Source: Bacillota bacterium (GTDB taxonomy: Bacteria; Bacillota; Sulfobacillia; Symbiobacteriales; Symbiobacteriaceae). Taken from it: DNA of 8,442 nucleotides. A program made the translations under genes and the position numbers. The notes under the pieces are model-generated. The model was not told where the DNA came from and did not search any database. It saw only the letters and a program-made list of their open reading frames with translations. Positions 6,134 through 8,442 of the stretch are shown piece after piece (the stretch's first letter is position 1; each line of letters starts with the position of its first letter). Location of the stretch: positions 1 through 8,442 of the forward strand of contig JAQBPS010000271.1 in NCBI GenBank assembly GCA_028287415.1, given 5' to 3'.

Positions 6134-7726
6134 TCAGGCTGTCTCGCCCTGCGGCAAAGTGACGGAGCGAACCTCGATCACGCCAGCCATCGCCCGCAGC
6201 TGCTCCTGCGCTTCGGCGGTGAGCGGCTCGTCGATCTGCATCACCATGATCGCCTCGCCCCGGGCCCGTTCGCGCCCGAGGTGCATGCCGGCAATGTTGA
6301 TGTTGTGTGTGCCCAGCACGGTGCCGAACTGGCCGATCATGCCGGGCTGGTCAGTGTGCCGGCTCACCAGGAGATGCCGGGTGGGCGCCATGTCAAAGTG
6401 CAGCCCGTTCACAGCGCTGAAGCGCAGCCCGCCGTCGCGGCGCAGCATGCCGGAGATGCGGTGCTCGCCCTGCTTCCCGGCCACCCGTACCGTGATCTCC
6501 GTCAGGGGCGCCTGGCCAAGCGTACGACTCTCCTGCACGGCAATGCCGCGCCGACGGGCAAGACCGGGAGCGTTGATATAGTTGACGTGCTCGCCGAGCT
6601 GAGCGCCGAGGAAGCCCTTGAGCACTGTGTTCGTTAGCAGCGTGGTGGCCTGCTTGGCCAGGTCGCCGCTGTAGATCACCTCGATCTGGTCATAGCTGCC
6701 AACGAACGCCTGCGCCAGGAAAGAGCCCAGGGATTCCGCCAGCGGCAGGTGCTGCACCAGCGCCTGCGCCTGCTCCTTGGGCACCTGGGGCAGGTTGACC
6801 GCCTCGGGCACCAGCTCCCCGCGCAGAACCCGGAGCACATATTCAGCGACGAAAGTCCCGTTCGCCTCCTGCGCCTCGGTTGTGGAGGCGGACAGGTGGG
6901 GCGTGACGATCACGTTTGGCAGTGCGAACAGCGGGCTGGCAGTGCTAGGCTCCGTGGTAAAGACGTCCAGCGCGGCGCCGCCCAGGTGGCCGTTCGTGAG
7001 CGCCGCATAGAGCGCCTCTTCATCCACCATGCCGCCGCGGGCACAGTTGATGATGCGGGCGCCCTGCTTCATCAGCGCCAACTCCTGGGTCCGGATCAGC
7101 TTGGCGGAGTCCTTCGTCTTGGCGGCTTGGATCGAGAGAAAGTCGACCTGCGGCAGCAGCTGCGGGATACCTGCGACCAGGGTGACGCCCATCTGCTCGG
7201 CGCGTGCGGCGGGCACGAACGGATCGTAAGCCAGCACGGCCATGCCAAAGGCCCGCGCCCGCAGGGCAACTTCCGAGCCAATCCGGCCGAGGCCGATGAT
7301 ACCCAGGCGCTTGCCGTACAGCTCCGTACCGACATAGGTCTTGCGGTCCCAACGCCCCTCGCGGGCAAGGGCGTTATGCGCCTGCGGGATGTGGCGTGCG
7401 AGCGCAATCAGCATTCCGAACGTATGTTCTGCTGTCGAGAGGGTGTTGGCGCCGGGCACGTTGACGACTACAACGCCCCGGTCCGTGGCGGCTTCCACAT
7501 CGATATTGTCAACGCCCACGCCAGCCCTGCCGACAACCTGGAGCCGCTCGCCCCGGGCCAGCACCTCAGCCGTGACCTTGGTCTCTGACCGGGTGATCAG
7601 GGCGTCGTACTGCGGGATGATCTCAAGGAGTTCCGCAGGGGAGAGCTTCTTGACGTCCACCGCGTGCTCGGCCTGGAGCAGGCGGATGCCCGCATCGGAA
7701 ATCGCTTCTGCTACGAGAATCTTCAT
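6134..7726 (-). CDS. serA: D-3-phosphoglycerate dehydrogenase
   Basis: SerA oxidises 3-phosphoglycerate to 3-phosphohydroxypyruvate with NAD+, the first step of serine synthesis. The 530-residue form has four parts: the split substrate-binding domain, the nucleotide-binding domain (GLGRIG at 145-150, acidic D168 after the second strand, favouring NAD+), an intervening domain from about 320 to 440, and a C-terminal ACT domain (about 455-525; HTDQPGMIGQFGTVLG), the usual site of serine feedback. The catalytic triad is visible as R230 (NCARGG), E259 (FTTEP) and H277 (TPHLSAST). An oddity is SIQAAKTKD at 198-206, where relatives usually have His-x-Pro. The ATG at 7726 has AGGAGGG (7735-7741) 8 nt upstream and overlaps the preceding stop as ATGA. 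The frame runs open to 7945, but that part lies inside the nucleotidyltransferase gene and is rejected. Confidence 0.97.
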   Translation of the reverse strand: MKILVAEAISDAGIRLLQAEHAVDVKKLSPAELLEIIPQYDALITRSETKVTAEVLARGERLQVVGRAGVGVDNIDVEAATDRGVVVVNVPGANTLSTAEHTFGMLIALARHIPQAHNALAREGRWDRKTYVGTELYGKRLGIIGLGRIGSEVALRARAFGMAVLAYDPFVPAARAEQMGVTLVAGIPQLLPQVDFLSIQAAKTKDSAKLIRTQELALMKQGARIINCARGGMVDEEALYAALTNGHLGGAALDVFTTEPSTASPLFALPNVIVTPHLSASTTEAQEANGTFVAEYVLRVLRGELVPEAVNLPQVPKEQAQALVQHLPLAESLGSFLAQAFVGSYDQIEVIYSGDLAKQATTLLTNTVLKGFLGAQLGEHVNYINAPGLARRRGIAVQESRTLGQAPLTEITVRVAGKQGEHRISGMLRRDGGLRFSAVNGLHFDMAPTRHLLVSRHTDQPGMIGQFGTVLGTHNINIAGMHLGRERARGEAIMVMQIDEPLTAEAQEQLRAMAGVIEVRSVTLPQGETA

Positions 7727-8442
7727 GTTGGGGTCCCTCCTGTGTATGGCACTTTTGCGCTTTCCCAAAGGCGGAGCCGGCCCCCCACGGACGCAAGGAC
7801 ATAATCGACAATCGCGTAAGCCTGCTTGGGGTGCATGGTGCGGGCGAAGTAGTCGTTGACCAGTGAGCCGAGCACGGGGTCCCGCTGCGCTACATAGTCC
7901 GCCAGGCGTTTGGCTTTGTCGCCCCAGTGGCGGTTCAGTTTGCAAAATACCTCCAGGGCTTGGGCCACCAGGGCGCCGCCCACCAGCCTGCTGGCGACCG
8001 GGTCCTGTTCAACGTCTATCAGATCGTCGTAAAGATCCTGCAGCCGGTACCGCAACAGCTTGATCTGATCAGGTGTCGGGGTGGGAGGTCCGTCGTCCCA
8101 CCGTTGCCGGGCCAGTTCGATCAACTCCGCCGTCTCCCCCGTGCGATCCAGTAGGAGCTGCCCGGTAGCAAAGCCGGACATGGCCACGACATCGTCCTGC
8201 CGTGTGAGGCGCCAGTGCATTGCGGCGACGTTGTTGAAGAAGAGCTCCGTCTGCACGCCTTCGTACTCCCTGGTAGCCCGGAAGTAGTGATCGTGGTGGG
8301 TGATCACATACAGGTCCAGGTCGCTCGTGGGCGCCGGGCGCCCCTGCTGGACGGAGCCGGTAAAGAGAATGCCCACAACCACAGGATCCTGGGTCAAGTC
8401 GGCCACTGCGGCATCCAGCGCAAGGCGATATCGCTTATCCAC
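7723..8442 (-). CDS. Nucleotidyltransferase-fold protein, substrate unknown
   Basis: This frame of 239 codons reaches the window edge, where its first codon is GTG; this may be the start or an internal valine, so the 5' end may be incomplete. The N-terminal half carries the polymerase-beta-type nucleotidyltransferase signature: GS at 29-30, then SDLDLYVI with D41 and D43, and a likely third carboxylate E66 in VQTELFF. All three metal-binding acids are present, so it may be catalytically active. The C-terminal half (about 125-235) is mainly helical, as in the helical domains that accompany such enzymes in kanamycin-nucleotidyltransferase-like and HEPN/MNT proteins. No signal peptide or membrane segment is visible. 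It overlaps serA by 4 bp (ATGA), implying coupled translation. Candidate roles are adenylylation of a small molecule, protein or tRNA; the sequence does not say which. Antibiotic modification is possible but unsupported by the context. Confidence 0.85.
   Translation of the reverse strand: MDKRYRLALDAAVADLTQDPVVVGILFTGSVQQGRPAPTSDLDLYVITHHDHYFRATREYEGVQTELFFNNVAAMHWRLTRQDDVVAMSGFATGQLLLDRTGETAELIELARQRWDDGPPTPTPDQIKLLRYRLQDLYDDLIDVEQDPVASRLVGGALVAQALEVFCKLNRHWGDKAKRLADYVAQRDPVLGSLVNDYFARTMHPKQAYAIVDYVLASVGGRLRLWESAKVPYTGGTPT

Noticed and set aside
5931..6637. Overlapping plus-strand frames opposite the mtnA and serA ends
   Set aside because: Ser/Arg-rich translations without motifs, lying opposite conserved protein-coding sequence.
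7727..7945. 73-residue N-terminal extension of SerA
   Set aside because: It lies entirely within the nucleotidyltransferase gene in another frame, while the ATG at 7726 has an excellent ribosome binding site and a family-like N-terminus.

Overview
The window reads as a compact stretch of core chromosome from a GC-rich Gram-positive bacterium. Every confident gene lies on the minus strand, so transcription runs from position 8442 towards position 1. The order serS, tRNA-Ser, tadA, dnaX, ebfC, recR is the one familiar from Bacillus and other Firmicutes. Base composition is high-GC and most genes have strong AGGAGG-like ribosome binding sites. A Symbiobacterium-like high-GC Firmicute fits best, but that placement is an inference from gene order and protein character, not from a search.

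First transcription block (8442 to about 3490). A nucleotidyltransferase-fold protein of unknown substrate overlaps serA (phosphoglycerate dehydrogenase, first step of serine synthesis) by 4 bp. After a 126-bp gap comes mtnA (methylthioribose-1-phosphate isomerase, methionine salvage), which overlaps serS (seryl-tRNA synthetase) by 14 bp. Next is tRNA-Ser(UGA) with an encoded CCA end, a candidate promoter of its own and a strong intrinsic terminator. I see no intrinsic terminator earlier in this block. Serine synthesis, serine activation and one serine tRNA therefore lie in a row with a methionine-salvage enzyme between them.

Second transcription block (about 3491 to 145). tadA (tRNA adenosine deaminase) follows the terminator and has a candidate promoter whose predicted start point falls on its initiation codon. 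Then come dnaX (clamp-loader tau/gamma subunit), ebfC (YbaB nucleoid protein; ATGA overlap with dnaX) and recR (recombination mediator). The block ends at an intrinsic terminator whose stem contains the recR stop codon.

The main anomaly is recR. Its reading frame is intact and well conserved on both sides of a single in-frame TAG at codon 101, inside the Toprim domain. TAG is also the normal stop of ebfC and of recR itself, which argues against general reassignment. A nonsense mutation, a base-call error, or a two-piece or read-through RecR are the options. I found no mobile element, CRISPR array, phage gene or defence system, and no clear sign of a previously undescribed multi-gene system. 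The other points of interest concern regulation and gene arrangement.
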